From: Terriglobia bacterium
Lineage (GTDB): Bacteria; Acidobacteriota; Terriglobia; Acidiferrales; UBA7541
DNA: 64,000 nt
Assembly (NCBI GenBank): GCA_020073605.1
Contig: JAIQEW010000003.1
Span: 124,001 to 188,000, forward strand
Reading direction: 5' to 3'
Each line of letters starts with the position of its first letter. Position 1 is the first letter of the stretch. The notes under the pieces were generated by a model. It was not told the origin of the DNA. It searched no databases and worked only from the letters and a program-made list of their open reading frames with translations. The translations under genes and the position numbers were made by a program. Of the stretch, positions 34,487-44,493 are shown piece by piece.

Positions 34487-35839
34487 TTGAAGATTTCTGT
34501 GATCGGTACGGGCTATGTGGGCCTGGTGACCGGAGCTTGTCTCGCGGAAATAGGGCACGAAGTGGTGTGCACGGATAACGACGCAGCCAAGATCAAGACC
34601 CTCGAATCCGGCGGCATCCCCATCTATGAACCCGGACTGGAAAAGGTGATTCCGAAGGCCCGCAAGGAGGGCCGGCTGAGTTTTCGCGCCAATCCGGCCG
34701 ACGCCATCGGCGCCGGCGACGCGATCTTCATCTGCGTGGGCACGCCACCGCTGCCGAACGGCGATGCGGACTTGAGCGCGATCGACCACGTCGCGCGCCT
34801 GGTGGCCACTGAAGCCAAGTCCCCCAAGCTCGTGATCGAGAAGAGCACGGTTCCGGCGCGAACGGGCCAGGAGCTGAAGCGCGCTCTTTCCGTTTACAGC
34901 CGCAAGAGCAACGTGAAATTCCACGTGGCTTCGAATCCCGAGTTCCTGCGCGAAGGCACCGCGGTCGAGGATTTCCTCCATCCCGACCGGATCGTCGTGG
35001 GCGTCGAGGATGAGGCTGCGGAGAAGCAGCTCAAGGAAATCTACCGGCCCGTGCTGGAGCGGACATTCACTTGTCCTGTGCATGCGACCGGGTGCCCCGA
35101 TGGCCCCGCGCCGGCATGGCTCGTGACGACGATCAATAGCGCCGAGCTGATCAAACACGCTTCGAATTCATTCCTCGCGTTGAAGATCTCCTACGCGAAC
35201 ATGGTGGCGGATCTTGCCGAGCGGCTGGGCGCCGATATCGGAGAGGTGGTCCGCGCGATGGGAATGGACCCGCGCATCGGGCCGAGTTTCCTCTCCGCCG
35301 GATTGGGCTTCGGAGGATTCTGCCTGCCCAAGGACTTGCAGGCGTTCGTGCATCTCGCGGAGCGCTCGGGCGTGGATTTCGCGATGCTGAGGGAAGCGGA
35401 GAAAATCAACAAAGGGCGCATCGACCGCTTCTTTGAGAAACTTCGCGAAGCTTTGTGGGTGATTCGCGATAAGCGGGTCGGCGTCCTCGGCCTCGCATTC
35501 AAACCCAATACGGACGATATCCGCTTTGCGCCGGCCATCGACTTGGTGGAACGCTTGCTCGTGGAAGGCGCGCGCGTCCGCGCGTACGATCCCGAGGCCA
35601 TGGAAAGGGCGCGCGCGGTGCTGCCCAAGGTCGATTACGTCAAAAGCGCTTACGAGGCCGCAAAGGACGCCGAAGCGCTGCTCATCGCCACGGAATGGGA
35701 CGAGTTCCGCAAGCTCGATTGGGAAAAGATCAGGGATACGATGGCGCGGCCGCTGATCATTGATGGGCGCAACCTGCTCTCGCCTCGCGATATGAAGGAG
35801 CGCGGTTTCGAGTATCGCTCGTTTGGCCGGCCGGATTAG
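34487..35839 (+). CDS. ugd: UDP-glucose 6-dehydrogenase
   Basis: The 450-residue product has the NAD-binding start ISVIGTGYVGLVTGACLAE, the middle helical domain with FLREGTAVEDFLHPDRIVVG, the catalytic Cys279 in GLGFGGFCLPKD and the C-terminal GLAFKPNTDDIRFAPAIDL. It oxidises UDP-glucose to UDP-glucuronate. It starts at TTG 34487 with GGGAG seven bases upstream. It converges with a UDP-glucuronate decarboxylase gene 35 bases away, so the pair makes UDP-xylose for surface polysaccharide. Confidence 0.95.
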   Translation: MKISVIGTGYVGLVTGACLAEIGHEVVCTDNDAAKIKTLESGGIPIYEPGLEKVIPKARKEGRLSFRANPADAIGAGDAIFICVGTPPLPNGDADLSAIDHVARLVATEAKSPKLVIEKSTVPARTGQELKRALSVYSRKSNVKFHVASNPEFLREGTAVEDFLHPDRIVVGVEDEAAEKQLKEIYRPVLERTFTCPVHATGCPDGPAPAWLVTTINSAELIKHASNSFLALKISYANMVADLAERLGADIGEVVRAMGMDPRIGPSFLSAGLGFGGFCLPKDLQAFVHLAERSGVDFAMLREAEKINKGRIDRFFEKLREALWVIRDKRVGVLGLAFKPNTDDIRFAPAIDLVERLLVEGARVRAYDPEAMERARAVLPKVDYVKSAYEAAKDAEALLIATEWDEFRKLDWEKIRDTMARPLIIDGRNLLSPRDMKERGFEYRSFGRPD

Positions 35840-35874
35840 CTAACACTTCGCGGGACGAAATTCCAGGCGAAGAT

Positions 35875-36825
35875 TCAGACGGCGCGGCCCGGCGACTCGA
35901 CCCTCTGCCGGAAGAACTCGTAGGTAAGTTTCAATCCATCTTCCAGCTTTACCTTTGGCTCCCAATTCAGGATGCGGCGCGCTTTCGTGATATCCGGGCA
36001 GCGCTGCTTGGGATCATCCTGCGGCAGGGGACGGAACACGATTGGCGCCTTGGTTCCCACGAGGGCGCGCACGCGCTCCGCGAATTCCAGAATCGTGATT
36101 TCCTGAGGATTTCCGACATTCACCGGTTCGTGCTCGTTCGATTCGAGCAGGCGGTAGATCCCGTCGATCAAATCCGAGACGTAGCAGAAGCTGCGTGTCT
36201 GCTTGCCATCGCCGTATACCGTGATGGGCTCGCCGACGAGCGCTTGATACAGAAAATTCGGCAGCGCCCGGCCGTCGTTCAAGCGCATGCGAGGCCCGTA
36301 GGTATTGAAAATCCGCACGATTCGCGTATCCACGCCGTGGTAGCGGTGATAGGCCATGGTGATCGCTTCCGCGAATCTCTTGGCTTCGTCGTAAACGCCG
36401 CGCGGCCCGATCGGGTTTACGTGTCCCCAATAGGATTCCGGCTGCGGGCTCACCTCCGGGTCGCCGTAACACTCAGACGTCGAGGCCTGCAGAAACCTGG
36501 CCTTCTTGGCCATCGCCAGGCCCAGCGCGTTGTGGGTGCCAAGCGCTCCCACTTTCAGCGTCTGGATCGGAAACTTCAGGTAATCCGGCGGGCTTGCGGG
36601 CGAGGCGAAGTGAAGCACCGCGTCGACGGCACCCGGAACATCGATGTACTTCGAGACGTCCTGCTGGGCGAACTTGAACCGCGGATGTGAGAGCAGGTGA
36701 GCAACGTTTGAATCCGCGCCCGTGACAAGGTTGTCGAGACAAAGAACGTCCCAGCCTTTTTCGATGAAGAAATCGCAGAGATGAGAGCCGAGAAAACCCG
36801 CCCCGCCTGTTATGACAACGCGCAA
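35875..36825 (-). CDS. uxs: UDP-glucuronate decarboxylase (UDP-xylose synthase), SDR family
   Basis: The 316-residue product has the Rossmann motif [11 protein letters not shown], the catalytic set Thr116 and Glu118 in STSECYGDP with Tyr145 and Lys149 in YDEAKR, and [22 protein letters not shown], which is characteristic of UXS rather than dTDP-glucose dehydratases. It decarboxylates UDP-glucuronate to UDP-xylose. The start is TTG 36825, which has AGGAG five bases upstream; a longer frame from 36915 lacks homology in the extra part. It converges on ugd, which supplies its substrate. Confidence 0.92.
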   Translation of the reverse strand: MRVVITGGAGFLGSHLCDFFIEKGWDVLCLDNLVTGADSNVAHLLSHPRFKFAQQDVSKYIDVPGAVDAVLHFASPASPPDYLKFPIQTLKVGALGTHNALGLAMAKKARFLQASTSECYGDPEVSPQPESYWGHVNPIGPRGVYDEAKRFAEAITMAYHRYHGVDTRIVRIFNTYGPRMRLNDGRALPNFLYQALVGEPITVYGDGKQTRSFCYVSDLIDGIYRLLESNEHEPVNVGNPQEITILEFAERVRALVGTKAPIVFRPLPQDDPKQRCPDITKARRILNWEPKVKLEDGLKLTYEFFRQRVESPGRAV

Positions 36826-37165
36826 AGAATCTCCTTGGCCGGCAGATTCGGCCAGGACTCGTTCGATCTGATTATCCCCGAAAACATCGGTGGGAAGAAG
36901 GACGCGGGCAGCCACTTGTGCGGCTTCCCAAATCGGGGCCCAGGAGCGATCATCATTTGGCTTGGAATCCTCGTGAGGTCCCTGGGGTGCCGTCTCCAGG
37001 ATGCAATGGATTTTCGCCGCGCGTTTGCCCGGTCCGGTTGCCCCACATAGTTGCTTAATACGCTATTGCTTGCGGTCATTCTCAGACCTTCGACTCTCTT
37101 TTCGTGTTCTAAATAATAGGGGCAATTCATTGAAACCACGAGGCGGGATGATTCAAGGAGCGGCT
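36826..37165. other. 340-base intergenic region between divergent genes
   Basis: No gene is seen here. The region must hold promoters for both uxs (leftward) and the Ig-like protein (rightward). An A/T-rich stretch CTAAATAATAGG at 37110-37121 could be the rightward -10. AAGGAG at 37155-37160 is the ribosome site for ATG 37166. No terminator is obvious. Confidence 0.5.
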
Positions 37166-39382
37166 ATGGCGAAGGCGAAGCGCGCGGGATTCCCTCCCAT
37201 TTTGTGCCTGGCGATGCTGTTTTTCCTTCAGAATAACGGCTGCGCCAGCTGCGCGGGTGTCCCGTCGAACTTCAACGCCGTTGTTTTGACGCCGAGCGCG
37301 ACCCAAGTGGGTCCTAACGGGGTAGTCACCATCGGTGCTGCCGTCCCGAAAGATTCGACAAATTCAGGTGTGAGTTGGACTCTCACGCCGGGACCGGGCG
37401 CTCCGGTGCCCCCGGGCACCCTCGGCCCGACGACTATTACGCAGGCTACCTACACTGCACCGGCTTCGGTAGCGGCCAAGTTCACCGTCGTAATCACAGC
37501 CACCACGTTAGCCGTTGGAATAGTGCCTCCCGAAACGAACTCCGTTACTATCACCGTCAACCCGCCGCAGCCACTGAATATCACCACGACCACGTTGCCG
37601 GACGGTGTAGTCGGCACCGTATATCCAGCAGGTACCAAGTTGCAGGCCACCGGCGGCGTTCTTCCTTACACGTGGTCGCCTGTACCTAGCCCGGTGGGAT
37701 TTCCCCCTGGATTGACACTCGCTGCGGATGGAACCATTTTGGGCACCCCCACTACCGCCGGGCCCTTCAGCTTCCAGGTGCAGGTCACCGACAGCGACTC
37801 GCCGCCCGTGACCACCCCTCTGAAAGCGCTGACCATTAACGTCACGAATTTGCTTAATGGCCACTACGCGTTTGAATTCAGCGGGTTCAATTCCAACGGC
37901 ACGGTGGTTGTGGCCGGCAGCTTCGTGGCGGACGGGCTCGGAAACATCGCCGGCGGAGTGGAAGATTTCAATACCCTCCAGCCGCTGGCGCAGAACCAGA
38001 TCCCCCGGACCTTCACCGGCACGTACACTCTTGGTCTGGATGCTCGCGGCCAACTGGTTTTCAGCAGCCTCACGGGATCGCCCACATATGATTTCGCGAT
38101 CGACTCGAAAGGTCTCCACGGCCGCATGGTGGAATTCGACGCCACGGGGATACGCGGATCGGGCCAGCTCGAGCAGCAGAACACTTTCACCTGCACGTCG
38201 AGTACGCTCCCAGGAACGGCTGGCACGGATTTCGTGATCGGCGTCTCCGGCGTGGCCGGAAATTTTACAGGAATCTCGCCCGGTCCCGCGGCGATGGTGG
38301 GCCGGTTCACTGCCGAGCCAACGACCTCTGGCGTTCCCGGAACGATCGATAACGGTGAGGCAGACGTAAACGTTCCCAATCTCGCTGACACCAAGTCGCC
38401 GCTTTCAGGCCTCTTCCAGACAACGTCTCAGGCCGCCCGCTGTCAAATGAGCATTACGCCCACGGGGTTTGCGACTGAGACGTACAGCGTCTATCCGATT
38501 TCCTCGACGAGTGGGAAGCTGACGGAAGCGTTCGTCGTGGAGACCGACACCGTGAGCCAAACCACTCCCTACGTCACGGTGGGCAAGATGATTCAGCAGG
38601 TCGGGTACCCCTTTACGACGGCGAGTAACTCCTTCAGCGGACCGAGCGTCGGCGGCCTATCGGGCAACGCCATTCCGAGCGGACAGAGCGCATACTCGCC
38701 CTTTGTGTCCGTGGCGCAGCTCTCTCCCGCGGGCGGCGGCCCGTTCGCAATGCAGCTTAGCTACAACTTTGGCGGAACGGTCGTCAGACTTCAAGGCGCG
38801 GGCGCCATCGCGGCAAGCCTCAATAACGGCGATGCTTTTGGGCGTGTGGATACGAATCTAATTAGTACGTCCGATCCTGTGCCAATCTTCTACGTCATCA
38901 ACACAAACGAAGCCTTTTGCATCCTCGACAATTTGAGTGCCGCGGTCATCGGAGTTTTCGAGCCTCAGTCGAAAGGGCTGGACTCGAACAACCAACCGTT
39001 CACGACGTTCACTGCCGGTAGGATCGCTGGGACCTTCGCAACGGGCACTTCAGGACCCGACACGACCGCCACCCCCGATTTTTCCGGCGTGACGACGCTC
39101 GACGGCATTTCGGTAGTGAGTGGAACGCAGGATACGAGCACCACGCTCGCCAACACTGCGGGCCAAACCGTGACGGGCACTTATGCTATCAGCGCGACTG
39201 GCTCGGCAGACGGCAGCGGCACGTTCACGCTGTCCGCGCCGGCGACCTTTACGGGCGACTTCTACATCGTGTCGCCACTGAAGATCGTGATGATTTCGAC
39301 CACGGTATCCACTCCACCAGACACAAATCCCGTCCTCATTTTCCTGGAAGATTGCACGACCACTTCCTGCGGGGGAAACTAG
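37166..39382 (+). CDS. Secreted lipoprotein-like Ig/beta-rich surface protein
   Basis: The 738-residue product begins with a basic, hydrophobic signal (AKAKRAGFPPILCLAMLFFL) before a cysteine-rich NNGCASC, so it is either a lipoprotein or cleaved. An Ig-like strand set with SVSWTLTPGPG-type motifs comes first, then a cadherin-like He_PIG domain (about 130-215, with VVGTVYPAGTKLQATGGVLPYTW and FQVQVTDSDSP). The rest is beta-rich, Gly/Thr/Ser-heavy sequence starting YAFEFSGFNSNG, with repeated GSFVADGLGNI-type turns. ATG 37166 is chosen for its AAGGAG at six bases; the frame is open further upstream. It is a typical acidobacterial surface protein of unknown ligand. Confidence 0.82.
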   Translation: MAKAKRAGFPPILCLAMLFFLQNNGCASCAGVPSNFNAVVLTPSATQVGPNGVVTIGAAVPKDSTNSGVSWTLTPGPGAPVPPGTLGPTTITQATYTAPASVAAKFTVVITATTLAVGIVPPETNSVTITVNPPQPLNITTTTLPDGVVGTVYPAGTKLQATGGVLPYTWSPVPSPVGFPPGLTLAADGTILGTPTTAGPFSFQVQVTDSDSPPVTTPLKALTINVTNLLNGHYAFEFSGFNSNGTVVVAGSFVADGLGNIAGGVEDFNTLQPLAQNQIPRTFTGTYTLGLDARGQLVFSSLTGSPTYDFAIDSKGLHGRMVEFDATGIRGSGQLEQQNTFTCTSSTLPGTAGTDFVIGVSGVAGNFTGISPGPAAMVGRFTAEPTTSGVPGTIDNGEADVNVPNLADTKSPLSGLFQTTSQAARCQMSITPTGFATETYSVYPISSTSGKLTEAFVVETDTVSQTTPYVTVGKMIQQVGYPFTTASNSFSGPSVGGLSGNAIPSGQSAYSPFVSVAQLSPAGGGPFAMQLSYNFGGTVVRLQGAGAIAASLNNGDAFGRVDTNLISTSDPVPIFYVINTNEAFCILDNLSAAVIGVFEPQSKGLDSNNQPFTTFTAGRIAGTFATGTSGPDTTATPDFSGVTTLDGISVVSGTQDTSTTLANTAGQTVTGTYAISATGSADGSGTFTLSAPATFTGDFYIVSPLKIVMISTTVSTPPDTNPVLIFLEDCTTTSCGGN

Positions 39383-39401
39383 ACCTGTTCTCTGAAGGCT
39401 T

Positions 39402-40400
39402 TCAGTAGGCCCAGCGCATCAGCACCGCGCCGGTGGTATAGCCTGCGCCCACGGCGATCACCAGCACGAGATCGCCTTTGCGCAGCCGCTTCTGTTCCAC
39501 CGCATCGACCAATCCCAGCGGAATCGTGGCGGCCGTCGTGTTCCCATAGCGGTCGATATTGATCAGCACCTTTGAATCATCGAGGCCAAGCCGCTCCTGC
39601 ATCGCGCGAATGATGCGAAGGTTCGCCTGATGCGGCACCACGAGCGCGAGATCGCGGCTCGACACTCCGTTGCGCTCCAGAATCTGGCAAGCCAGCTCGC
39701 TCATCCGCCGCACCGCGTATTTGAAGACCTGCTGGCCCTCCTGATGCACGTAGTGCATCCGCTTCTCGACCGTTTCGGCCGACGGCGGATGAAGCGAGCC
39801 GCCGGCGGGCATGTAGAGATTGCAGCCGCCCGAGCCATCGATCTCGTGGACGAAATCGATGATCCCTTCGGCATCCGAAGCGGCAGGCTCGAGCAGCACG
39901 GCGCCGGCGCCGTCGCCGAACAGCACGCAGGTGGCGCGGTCCTTGAAATCCAGAATCGAGGTCATCACGTCGCTGCCGATGACCAGGACTTTCTTGTGCG
40001 ATCCCGCGCCGACGAACTGCGCGCCCACCGTCAGAGCGTAGGCGAAGCCCGAGCACGCCGCGGAGAGGTCGAATCCCCAGGCGTGCGTCGCCCCCAGGCG
40101 GTCCTGGATCAGGCAGGCGGTGGCGGGAAAGAGCATGTCCGGCGTGACCGTGGCCACGACGATCATGTCGATTTCTTCCGGGCGCAATCCCTTCAGCGCC
40201 AGCAACTTCTTCGCAGCTTCGGTTCCCAGATGCGACGACGCAACTCCGGTGTCCGCAAAATGCCGCTCGCGGATGCCGGTGCGTGTGCGAATCCATTCAT
40301 CGGTCGTGTCCACGATCTTTACGAGGTCGGCGTTGGTGACGACCCGTGGCGGGAGGTATCCGGCCACTCCGGTGATTTTCGCGGCGATCCGCTGGCTCAT
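39402..40400 (-). CDS. fabH: 3-oxoacyl-ACP synthase III FabH
   Basis: The 332-residue product has the initiating condensing-enzyme triad: Cys116 in [13 protein letters not shown], His in [11 protein letters not shown] and Asn in [29 protein letters not shown] near the start is diagnostic. It condenses acyl-CoA with malonyl-ACP to start fatty-acid chains. ATG 40400 has GGAGA upstream, and the longer frame to 40541 runs into queG's promoter side. It lies away from the main fab operon at 22.5-27.9 kb. Confidence 0.95.
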   Translation of the reverse strand: MSQRIAAKITGVAGYLPPRVVTNADLVKIVDTTDEWIRTRTGIRERHFADTGVASSHLGTEAAKKLLALKGLRPEEIDMIVVATVTPDMLFPATACLIQDRLGATHAWGFDLSAACSGFAYALTVGAQFVGAGSHKKVLVIGSDVMTSILDFKDRATCVLFGDGAGAVLLEPAASDAEGIIDFVHEIDGSGGCNLYMPAGGSLHPPSAETVEKRMHYVHQEGQQVFKYAVRRMSELACQILERNGVSSRDLALVVPHQANLRIIRAMQERLGLDDSKVLINIDRYGNTTAATIPLGLVDAVEQKRLRKGDLVLVIAVGAGYTTGAVLMRWAY

Positions 40401-40539
40401 CAAGTTCTCCGTTGTCGCAGGAAGCGTTGGTGATTGTATGTAATCGCGCGGTGCGGTGACAAGCAAAACACACGGCGAGTTCATAATCGCATGTTGCGAA
40501 GTTTTCGCCCGGGCGCATCTCCTGAGGCATGATGGGGGC

Positions 40540-41742
40540 ATGACACCGGCCGAACGAACGCGGTGGATCGGCGAGCGGGCGCGCGCCGCGGGATTCGACC
40601 TGTGTGGCGTTGCTCCGGCGGATCGAGAGTCCTTGTCTGCAACAGGCGTCCGAAACGATGCTCCGATCGACTGGTTTGAGGAGCTCGGCCGCCTGCCGGA
40701 GTGGCTCGCGCGCGGCTATGCGGGTGAGATGAAGTACCTGCACGACCCGCGCCGCTCCGATCCGCGGCGGGTGCTCGAAGGCGCGCGAAGCCTGATTGTG
40801 GTCGCGATGAATTACAACTCGCCGCTGCCCCTCTCAACGGCGCTTCCCGCGGACGCCGATGGCGATTCGCCGCGCGGATGGATTTCGCGCTACGCCTGGG
40901 GTGACGACTACCACGACGTCATCCAGCAGAAACTGAAGGCGCTGATCGCGGAAATGCGCGCGCGATTTCCCGAGCCATTCGATGCGCGCGCGTATACGGA
41001 TACGGGCCCGATCGTCGAACGCGTGGCGGCAAAATACGCCGGTCTCGGCTGGCTCGCGAAGAACACGTGCCTCATCAATTCGCGGCTCGGCTCGTGGCTT
41101 TTCCTGGGAGTGATCGTCACGACGCTCGCTCTTGAGCCTACCCTTGGGCCGGGCGCGGCGCCCCCGGCCGATCTTTGCGGCACGTGCACGCGTTGCCTCG
41201 ACGCGTGCCCCACGCAAGCGTTCCCTGAGCCGTACGTGCTCGATGCACGCCGCTGCATCTCGTATCTTACGATCGAGCTGCGCGGCGAAATCCCGGAAGA
41301 GCTTCGTCCGCAGATGGGCCGCGCCGTGATCGGCTGCGACATCTGCCAGGACGTGTGCCCGTGGAATCGCAAAGCCCCGGTGACGGCGGTGGCCGCATTC
41401 CAGCCGCGGGAAGTGACCGAAGAACGAAACCCGAATCGCGAATCGCGCGTTTCGTTCTTTGCGCCGGAGCTGGAATGGCTCGCGTCGCTTTCGCAGCAGG
41501 AATTCAGCGCAGCCTTCCGGGGGAGCGCGGTCAAGCGGGCGAAGTGGCGCGGCCTGGTGCGAAACGCGTGCGTGGCGCTGGGAAACTCCGGAATCGCGTC
41601 CCATCGGGACGCCTACTCGCGCATGGTTCGCCTTCTCGAGCGCCTTGCTTCGTCCAGTGACGCGCTCATCTCCGACCACGCCCGATGGGCGCTGGAACGC
41701 TTGGCGCAAGCGGGCGCGGCAAAAACAGCGCGAAAAACATAA
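40540..41742 (+). CDS. queG: Epoxyqueuosine reductase QueG
   Basis: The 400-residue product has the QueG order: an N-terminal domain starting [17 protein letters not shown], the conserved [27 protein letters not shown] with the key Asp, and two ferredoxin-like 4Fe-4S clusters ([16 protein letters not shown] and [13 protein letters not shown]). A HEAT-like C-terminal extension follows, as in the longer QueG type. It makes queuosine from epoxyqueuosine in tRNA wobble positions, using cobalamin. The long frame upstream overlaps fabH; ATG 40540 has a G-rich ribosome site (GGGGGC). Confidence 0.95.
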   Translation: MTPAERTRWIGERARAAGFDLCGVAPADRESLSATGVRNDAPIDWFEELGRLPEWLARGYAGEMKYLHDPRRSDPRRVLEGARSLIVVAMNYNSPLPLSTALPADADGDSPRGWISRYAWGDDYHDVIQQKLKALIAEMRARFPEPFDARAYTDTGPIVERVAAKYAGLGWLAKNTCLINSRLGSWLFLGVIVTTLALEPTLGPGAAPPADLCGTCTRCLDACPTQAFPEPYVLDARRCISYLTIELRGEIPEELRPQMGRAVIGCDICQDVCPWNRKAPVTAVAAFQPREVTEERNPNRESRVSFFAPELEWLASLSQQEFSAAFRGSAVKRAKWRGLVRNACVALGNSGIASHRDAYSRMVRLLERLASSSDALISDHARWALERLAQAGAAKTARKT

Positions 41743-41846
41743 TGGACATCGAATTGCGGTTTTTGCGATACTTTCTCGTTCGAGCGGTGACCTACCCTCC
41801 TTCCGGGAGCGAGCCGCATCCTAATAAAACCCAGGATTAAGACTCT

Positions 41847-42323
41847 ATGAGAGCAAGTCATCGATTCGTTTTTGGTCTGCTCATTTTCCTCGCGGCGGGC
41901 ATCGGTGCGTCGCGCCTTTTGTCCCGTGAAAGCTTGGCGGCTCCCGCGCAGAAGAGCTCGGTCGCTCCCGCCACGCAAAGCATGGTGGATCGCGGGCGTT
42001 ATCTGGTCGAGAACGTTGCGATGTGCGAGGAATGCCACACGCCGCGCGATGCGAACGGCGACCTGGATGAATCTCGGCGGCTTCAGGGCGCGCCAATCTG
42101 GATCCTGCCGGTGCACCCGAATCCGAATTGGGGAATGAATGCGCCACCTCTCGCTGGCTTCGGAGGTTACACGGACGAGCAGGGCCAGGAAATTTTGGAA
42201 AAGGGAGTGGGACCGAACGGTCTGGCGGTCCGCCAGCCGATGCACATCTACCACATGAATCACGCGGACGCGCAGGCCATCATCGCCTACTTGCGCTCCC
42301 TGCCGGGCACCTATCCGCACTAA
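41847..42323 (+). CDS. Exported single-haem c-type cytochrome
   Basis: The 158-residue product has a signal peptide or anchor (about 1-30, RFVFGLLIFLAAGIGASRLL), then RGRYLVENVAMCEECHTPRDANG with the haem motif CEECH at 60-64. The likely distal Met is in RQPMHIYHMNHADAQAI, near the end. The ending IIAYLRSLPG is the usual C-terminal helix of this fold. It resembles the cytochrome subunits of dehydrogenase complexes, but no dehydrogenase gene is adjacent. The gene converges on the Big/PQQ lipoprotein gene with a nine-base gap. Confidence 0.88.
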   Translation: MRASHRFVFGLLIFLAAGIGASRLLSRESLAAPAQKSSVAPATQSMVDRGRYLVENVAMCEECHTPRDANGDLDESRRLQGAPIWILPVHPNPNWGMNAPPLAGFGGYTDEQGQEILEKGVGPNGLAVRQPMHIYHMNHADAQAIIAYLRSLPGTYPH

Positions 42324-42332
42324 TTCCGGGAG

Positions 42333-44294
42333 CTACGGCAACAGGCCGTACACATCCAGCTCCGTCTGCGTTCCAACGTAAACTTTCCCGTTTGCAATCG
42401 TAGGGACCGCAAACTTCACCGCTGCGCCGGCCGTGTCGGCGACGAGCGTGGAAGAGTACAGCGGCGTCGAGACGTTGCTGGCATCATAGGCGTACAGCAC
42501 GGCAGGCCCCGGCGACAGCGTATTCGGGAAGCCGTAGTCCGTCGAATCGATCGCCCAGACGACTCCGTTTGTGGTCCCGTGCGCGGAAATCGAAGGAGTC
42601 GCGCCCGGAAATGAAAGGCCATGAGTGGCCGCGGTCGAAGGCGTCGCAAGCCGGCCGCTGCTGAGCGAAAACGCCTGGAGCACATCGCCGGAAGCCCAGA
42701 AGTAGACGGTGTTGTTCCAGTACGCAGGCGAACTCCACATGCCACCGATTTGGGATTGAATTTCCTGGACAATCTGTGCGTCCGTGCCGTTGCAGTTGCT
42801 CGAACAGTAATGCTTGTTGCCAGACGTGAGTTGGTCCCGATCGGCAACGTAGATGGTCCCCTCTTTTCCCGCCTGCACGAGCTCGTGGGCATGGCTGCCG
42901 GGTTGATCCGGGAGAAGAAGCACTCCGCCCGATCCTAGGTCGATATCCCCGCCATTCAGGCTGTCCTGATTGAACGGTGTAAAGTAGTCCGCTAGAGACA
43001 GGGTTGTTCCATCGAAGAATAGTTTCAGAATGGTGTCGCCCAAATCTGTCGCGGGCACGTGGCCGGTATCAAAATTTCCGTTTCCCGAAACGATATATAT
43101 GTTGCCATTTGAGTCCGCGGCGATGCCTGCGCCGGACATCCAGAATCCTCCCATCCTGCCGTTCGGGGACTCGTTGAAAATCGCTTTCTGGGAAAGCGTG
43201 GCGGCATCGTACGCGAAAATCCAACCGTGATAGGGAGTGCTATCGCAATGGGAGGCGTACGCCAGATAGAGCATTCCGTTAAGCAGAAGCAGGCCCGGCC
43301 GGTTGTTATGCTGCAGTGCGTCGAACGTGCTTCCGGAAACCACAACAGGCGACGATGCCTTCTCATTTCCCGTTGTGATGTCGAGCGCATGGAGGCGGTG
43401 AACAAAATTGCCGCTCTCCTTTGACTTTGCCTCGACGTACATCGTGCCAGTACTCGGATCGATCACCGGGGTGCTTGTGACTCCGAGTTGCGGAACCAAG
43501 TCTGTGCAGCCGATATCAACGCCCCCTCCACTGCCGCTGGTTACGGCGCTGGCTCCGCTCGCCCCGCCATGAGCGGTGTCGAGCAGATTCGCGTGCCACA
43601 ACGGGTTTGCGTTGGCGCCACTGTTCGTCTCGGCGTCAAACGCGTACACGCTGTCGTTTTCCGTCGCCACGTAAACGACGTTGTGCGTGCCCTTCCCCGA
43701 AATCGCTACATTCGGCACGTAAAGCGGTTGCGCGTAGATAAATCCGTCCACCGGCTGCGAGAATTTCTTGCCGAAACTTGCTGGGGTCGAGACTGCTGCG
43801 GGCGTGAGGATAGTCTCATTCAGATTCTGGCCGGTGCGCCCGATATCGTTGTGCTGCGTGAAGACTCCTGCAAACCCATTGCCCGTATGGCTTGTGACGC
43901 TCAGGATCGAAACACCCGTCACTCCGCTCATCACGGCCTTAATCGAAGTAAAGCCCGCGCTCTGGCCTCCCGGGAGCGCCGCGCTCGTGGCGTGTCCTGT
44001 CGAGTCGATGGAAGCTGCGCCAGTGTTCGACGAACTCCATGTGGCGCTCGACGTCAAGTCCTGCGTGCTTCCGTCGTTGTAGTGGCCCGTGGCCGTGAAG
44101 GTTTGGGCTGCGCCCGCGTCCGCGATCGCGGGGTTCTGGGGGCTCACGACGACGGTTTCCAGGGTCGCGGTCGGAGGAGGAGGCGGCCCGCCGCCCGAGG
44201 AGCTATTGGAACCGCACCCGGACACCCATAGCACCGCGCAAGTGGCTATGAATAAATGGCTTAACAGGCGTGTGGCACGCCAGAAACTCACCAT
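42333..44294 (-). CDS. Lipoprotein with Big domain and PQQ-like beta-propeller
   Basis: The 653-residue product has a lipoprotein signal ending LWVSGCGS, a Ser/Gly/Pro tether, a bacterial Ig-like Big domain (about 42-130, TATLETVVVSPQNP then TWSSSNTGAASIDSTGHAT), and a large beta-propeller-like region. The propeller shows motifs such as HNVVYVATENDSVYAFDAETN and GTIYVADRDQL, as in PQQ-type or BamB-type repeats. It is probably exported to the cell surface. ATG 44294 has GGGAGG eight bases upstream. The propeller lacks the clear PQQ-ligand residues of alcohol dehydrogenases as far as I can see. Confidence 0.82.
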   Translation of the reverse strand: MVSFWRATRLLSHLFIATCAVLWVSGCGSNSSSGGGPPPPPTATLETVVVSPQNPAIADAGAAQTFTATGHYNDGSTQDLTSSATWSSSNTGAASIDSTGHATSAALPGGQSAGFTSIKAVMSGVTGVSILSVTSHTGNGFAGVFTQHNDIGRTGQNLNETILTPAAVSTPASFGKKFSQPVDGFIYAQPLYVPNVAISGKGTHNVVYVATENDSVYAFDAETNSGANANPLWHANLLDTAHGGASGASAVTSGSGGGVDIGCTDLVPQLGVTSTPVIDPSTGTMYVEAKSKESGNFVHRLHALDITTGNEKASSPVVVSGSTFDALQHNNRPGLLLLNGMLYLAYASHCDSTPYHGWIFAYDAATLSQKAIFNESPNGRMGGFWMSGAGIAADSNGNIYIVSGNGNFDTGHVPATDLGDTILKLFFDGTTLSLADYFTPFNQDSLNGGDIDLGSGGVLLLPDQPGSHAHELVQAGKEGTIYVADRDQLTSGNKHYCSSNCNGTDAQIVQEIQSQIGGMWSSPAYWNNTVYFWASGDVLQAFSLSSGRLATPSTAATHGLSFPGATPSISAHGTTNGVVWAIDSTDYGFPNTLSPGPAVLYAYDASNVSTPLYSSTLVADTAGAAVKFAVPTIANGKVYVGTQTELDVYGLLP

Positions 44295-44334
44295 GGCACC
44301 GACCTCCCAGACCACCAAGTGTCCGCTATAGTAA

Positions 44335-44350
44335 CACTGTAGGAACAGTG
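44335..44350. promoter_or_regulatory. Operator-like inverted repeat CACTGT / ACAGTG
   Basis: Perfect six-base arms (44335-44340 and 44345-44350) flank four bases, 41 bases upstream of the lipoprotein start at 44294 and close to its likely promoter (a TATAG-containing stretch). It could be a repressor or activator site. Confidence 0.35.
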
Positions 44351-44479
44351 CGGCGATACCCTTGACGCCTAAGAGGCACGTATGCCGCGCAAGGCTTTCG
44401 CTAATTCGCCGCCCTGCCGCTATGCCGTCTGTCCCGCCGCGGACTCGCACTATTCGAGTGGGGTCGATGCGCGCTCCGG

Positions 44480-44485
44480 TATAAT
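44480..44485 (+). promoter_or_regulatory. Consensus -10 TATAAT eight bases before the start codon
   Basis: TATAAT ends eight bases before ATG 44494, so the expected transcription start would fall at or next to the A of ATG. No Shine-Dalgarno is present between. This fits a leaderless mRNA. No good -35 is seen. Confidence 0.5.
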
Positions 44486-44493
44486 CGGCCGCG

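Noticed and set aside
37001-37165. N-terminal extension of the Ig-like protein
   Set aside because: The frame is open to 37001, but the ribosome site and signal peptide both point to ATG 37166.
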